Assembly: GCA_964472095.1 (NCBI GenBank)
Contig: CAYYIV010000014.1
Span: 1-64,000, forward strand
DNA: 64,000 nt
Origin: Pelagibius sp964472095
GTDB lineage: Bacteria > Pseudomonadota > Alphaproteobacteria > Kiloniellales > Kiloniellaceae
Reading direction: 5' to 3'
Below the pieces are notes generated by a model. It had not been told where the DNA came from, made no database searches, and saw nothing but the letters and a program-made list of their open reading frames with translations. Both the position numbers and the translations under genes were made by a program. The number at the start of each line of letters is the position of its first letter. The first letter of the stretch is position 1. Below are positions 61,511 to 64,000 of the stretch, in pieces.

Positions 61511-63109
61511 TCACGAAACCGAGAGGTTCCAGAAGAACTGCACCGGCGAGCGGATGAGTCCCGTCACGTTTTTGCGGTATGCCACCGGCACGAAGTACTG
61601 CCCGAGATGCCCCGATGATCCGACCGCCCAGAGGCGCTCCTGCACCTTCTGCGCGAGGGCAAGCCTCTCTTCCGCCGTCTTCGCGAGCGGAAAGGCCGTG
61701 CGCGCGGCCTCCAGCTCCTCGTCGGCCGTCCAGCCGAACCAGCCCTTCTCCGGATCGCCCGAGAAGGCGATGGCCATAGGGTCGATCACGTCGGCCCCGA
61801 TCCACCACGTGTGGAACATATTCCAGCCGCCTTTGTCCACCGGCTCGCGGCTGGCCCGGCGCGAGGTCAGCGTAGCCCAGTCCATCGCCTGCATCTGGAC
61901 CTTGAAGCCGGCTTTGCGCAGCGCCTCGGCCGTGACGAGTGAGAACGCCGAGTTCACCGGAATGTCGGTCGGCTGCATGATCACCACCGGCGTGCCGTCA
62001 TAGCCGGCAGCCTCCAGCGCGGCCTTGGCCTTCGCCGGGTCGGCGACCTTAATGACGTCGGAGCCGGCCTCGTTCTCCAGTGGCGTGCCGCAGGGGAAGA
62101 CCGAATAGCAGGTGCGCCAGTACTTCTGGTCGCCGACGGCGGCGGCCATGTAGTCCGCCTGCGACATCGCCATGATGGCAGCGCGGCAGATCTCCGGATT
62201 GTCGAAGGGCGGTATCAGGTGATTGAAGCGAGCAAAGCCGATGTTGCCAAGCGGGTCGTTCACCTCGACCGTAATGTCCGGGTTCGCCTCCAGGATCGGC
62301 GCAAGGTCGTTGGCGGGTTGCTCGAAGTAGTCGACCTCGCCGGCCATAAGCGCATTCAGCGCCGTCTGCTGGTCCGGGAAATAGGACCACTCGACCCGAT
62401 CGACGTTCGCCACCTTGCCGCCGGCGGCGGCCGACGGCGGCTCGTCGCGGGGCACATAGTCCTCGAATTTCGTGTAAACGACCTTTGAGCCCGGCCGCCA
62501 TTCCTCCGCCTCGAACTTGAAAGGGCCCGAGCCGGTGTAATCTTTGATCTGCTCGAAGGCATCGGTCTCGGCAACGCGCTTCGGCATGATGAACGGCACA
62601 TTGGAAGAGATCTTGCCGATCGATTCCAGCACTAGGCCGTAGGGCACGCTCAGCTTCATCTCGAAGGTGTGCTCGTCAACGGCCGCGAGGCTCTCGGTCA
62701 CGTTCATGAGCTGTTGGCCCATGCCGTCGCGTGCGCCCCAGCGCTTGAGCGAGGCGATGCAGTCTTCCGCCGTCACCGGCGCGCCGTCGTGGAACTTCAG
62801 GCCATCGCGCAGCTTGAAGGTCCAGGTCTTCTGGTCTTCCGAGGCGGTCCAGGTGTCGACCATCTGCGGCTGCGGCTTGAAATCGGCATCCATCGCAAAG
62901 AGCGTATCGTAGATGAGATAGCCATGATTGCGCGTGATGTAAGCAGTGGTCCAAATCGGATCGAGGTTCTTCAGATCCGCATGCGGGATCACCCGAAGTA
63001 CTGACCTGGTCTGCGCAGTGGCGGCCCGCCCCAGCATAGAGGCGCCCAACGGCAGCGCGAGTGTGGAGACCGAGGCCCCGAGAAATTGCCGTTTGGTCCA
63101 GCGTAGCAT
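61511..63109 (-). CDS. ABC transporter substrate-binding protein, family 5
   Basis: 532 residues. Exported through a signal with KRQFLGASV then a hydrophobic core (Tat-like, with KR rather than RR). SBP_bac_5 motifs: LRVIPHADLKNLDPIWTTAYITRNHGYLIYDTLF, TWTFKLRDGLKFHDGAPVTAEDC and VDRVEWSYFPDQQTALNALMAGEVDY. It captures an oligopeptide, opine or metal-chelate in the periplasm; the ligand cannot be read from sequence. First gene of the importer operon. Confidence 0.93.
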   Translation of the reverse strand: MLRWTKRQFLGASVSTLALPLGASMLGRAATAQTRSVLRVIPHADLKNLDPIWTTAYITRNHGYLIYDTLFAMDADFKPQPQMVDTWTASEDQKTWTFKLRDGLKFHDGAPVTAEDCIASLKRWGARDGMGQQLMNVTESLAAVDEHTFEMKLSVPYGLVLESIGKISSNVPFIMPKRVAETDAFEQIKDYTGSGPFKFEAEEWRPGSKVVYTKFEDYVPRDEPPSAAAGGKVANVDRVEWSYFPDQQTALNALMAGEVDYFEQPANDLAPILEANPDITVEVNDPLGNIGFARFNHLIPPFDNPEICRAAIMAMSQADYMAAAVGDQKYWRTCYSVFPCGTPLENEAGSDVIKVADPAKAKAALEAAGYDGTPVVIMQPTDIPVNSAFSLVTAEALRKAGFKVQMQAMDWATLTSRRASREPVDKGGWNMFHTWWIGADVIDPMAIAFSGDPEKGWFGWTADEELEAARTAFPLAKTAEERLALAQKVQERLWAVGSSGHLGQYFVPVAYRKNVTGLIRSPVQFFWNLSVS

Positions 63110-63499
63110 CTTGTCACCCCCTCTGTTGCGGCTGTGTCTTTAATTGGGCCAGCTTCCCCAGTCTGGTGAAGTTTTTCTTTGAGCTTAGCCGCTGCGAAAA
63201 CGTCAGGCAATGTACGTTTGGGCCGTCGTTCGGTGGTCATGGAAGACCCGCGCCCGACCTGCCCCTACGGAGATCAATGCCGCAACAACCAGCACTATCG
63301 AGAGCTTACAAACATGATGAGGGTCCCCCTTCCCGAGGCAGGTTTGTCTGTCATCCGACATTCCCTATTTGGCTTGCCTCCGATGAGGCTATTGCCACCG
63401 AAGGCGACTCTCCAAGCGACTTCTGCGTCCGGTCCTCGTGGAATGCGGCGTGCCGGCCGCGAAGCGCGACCAAGCAGGCCGACCCAACTCATCGCGGTG
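63110..63499. other. Intergenic region before the truncated arsenite oxidase gene
   Basis: About 390 bp holding the divergent promoter region of the importer operon. No open frame here resembles the N-terminal part of AioA, so the break point of the truncation lies at about 63500. Nothing else supportable is seen. Confidence 0.4.
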
Positions 63500-64000
63500 T
63501 CGTTCCGTGCGCTTGACCGCCTGTGGGCGCTGGGCAACAACGGCTCCCAGGAGCCGGCCCAGCGGCTCGACGGCGAGACCATCATCGGGACCGTCCGGCT
63601 TTATACGGACGGCAACTTCTCGACCGACGACGGGCGGGCCCGCTTCATGGACGCGCCGTGGCGGGGCCTGCAGGCGCTCGGCAAGCAGGACGAGATGGCG
63701 AAGGTCGATTTCCTGATCAGCATCGGCCGGGCCAACATCGCGTGGCAGAGCGGCTTCCTCGACCAGGATAACGACCGCTTCCCCTATCCCTTCATCGAGA
63801 TGAGCCCGGAGGACATGGGCGCGCTCGGAGTCAAGGAGGGCGATCTGGTCGAGGTCTACAACGACGCCGGCGCTACCCCAGGCGATGGCCTATCCGACGC
63901 CGACCGCGCGCCGAGGCGAGACCTTCATGATGTTCGGCTGACCGACGGGCCCGCAGGGCGATGTGGTGAACGCCGGGGTGAACGAGCTGGTGCTGCCGAA
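63500..64000 (+). pseudogene. aioA: 5'-truncated, frameshifted arsenite oxidase large subunit gene
   Basis: Translation from about 63500 gives LWALGNNGSQEPAQRLDGE, GTVRLYTDGNFSTDDGRARF, WRGLQALGKQ, FLISIGRANIAWQSGFLDQD and FPYPFIEMSPEDMGALGVKE, then GDLVEVYNDAGAT. This is the C-terminal molybdopterin-dinucleotide-binding part of AioA, a DMSO-reductase-family enzyme that oxidises arsenite in the periplasm. After GAT an extra C (GCTACCCCAGG) shifts the frame. In the restored frame (MAYPTPTARRGETFMMFG) a TGA replaces the expected His, after which PTG.QGDVVNAGVNELVLP continues. The first roughly 600 residues are absent; the fragment runs off the window. Confidence 0.85.

Overview
The window is high-GC bacterial DNA. 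The gene content points to an alphaproteobacterium, probably of the Rhodospirillales/Kiloniellales type. The markers are a hom-glpX-recJ cluster, a DUF1194 von Willebrand protein, a bactofilin, a TAXI-type TRAP receptor, cobalamin genes, and maturation genes for a molybdenum CO-dehydrogenase-type enzyme. No rRNA or other decisive taxonomic marker is present, so this assignment is an inference.

Layout. 1-4.5 kb is core chromosome: homoserine dehydrogenase (3' part), glpX, recJ and a DUF1194 protein. A tRNA-Glu gene at 4581-4656 is the insertion point of a 15.2-kb mobile element bounded by 24-bp direct repeats (4634-4657 and 19787-19810). The element carries an integrase and Arc-type regulator leftward. 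Rightward it carries an early operon (HTH/excisionase-like, ParB-like, a replication-initiator-like protein with internal iterons, HNH nuclease) and a second operon in which genes overlap start-to-stop (ClpP-like protease, small terminase subunit, 1097-aa tape measure). After these come a structured RNA candidate with a 267-aa unknown gene, and a cassette of secreted protein, thermonuclease and SieB-like exclusion protein. It has no large terminase, portal, capsid, tail tube or lysis gene, so it looks like a phage satellite or an unusually tidy remnant.

19.8-22 kb is a second, decayed island ending at a degenerate copy of the same attachment sequence. 22.4-33.3 kb is mixed chromosome: a receiver-EAL protein, GNAT, small secreted proteins, a TPR lipoprotein, a crystallin-like secreted protein, cobU/cbiB and ppa. 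33.6-43 kb holds a large sensor kinase followed by a 183-bp MITE-like repeat, a PAS protein, a bactofilin, a fatty acid desaturase with fghA and a leftover 3' end of frmA, class II aldolase, VOC, an alpha/beta hydrolase and a TAXI receptor. 43-44.1 kb is a patch of duplicated gene 3' ends. 44.1-53.6 kb contains an isoaspartyl methyltransferase-like gene and the cox accessory block (MocA-like fusion, two XdhC proteins, CoxE, CoxD). The block is interrupted by a triplet of paralogous small membrane proteins, an AGCS symporter and a universal stress protein. 53.7-57.5 kb is the ydbH-ynbE-ydbL lipid-transport cluster. 58-63.1 kb is a complete peptide/nickel-type ABC importer. The window ends in a 5'-truncated, frameshifted arsenite oxidase gene (aioA).

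Several gene remnants lie at the seams (SRAP peptidase, D-cysteine desulfhydrase, frmA, hydrolase/MocA tails, aioA), so this stretch has been repeatedly rearranged by insertion and deletion.
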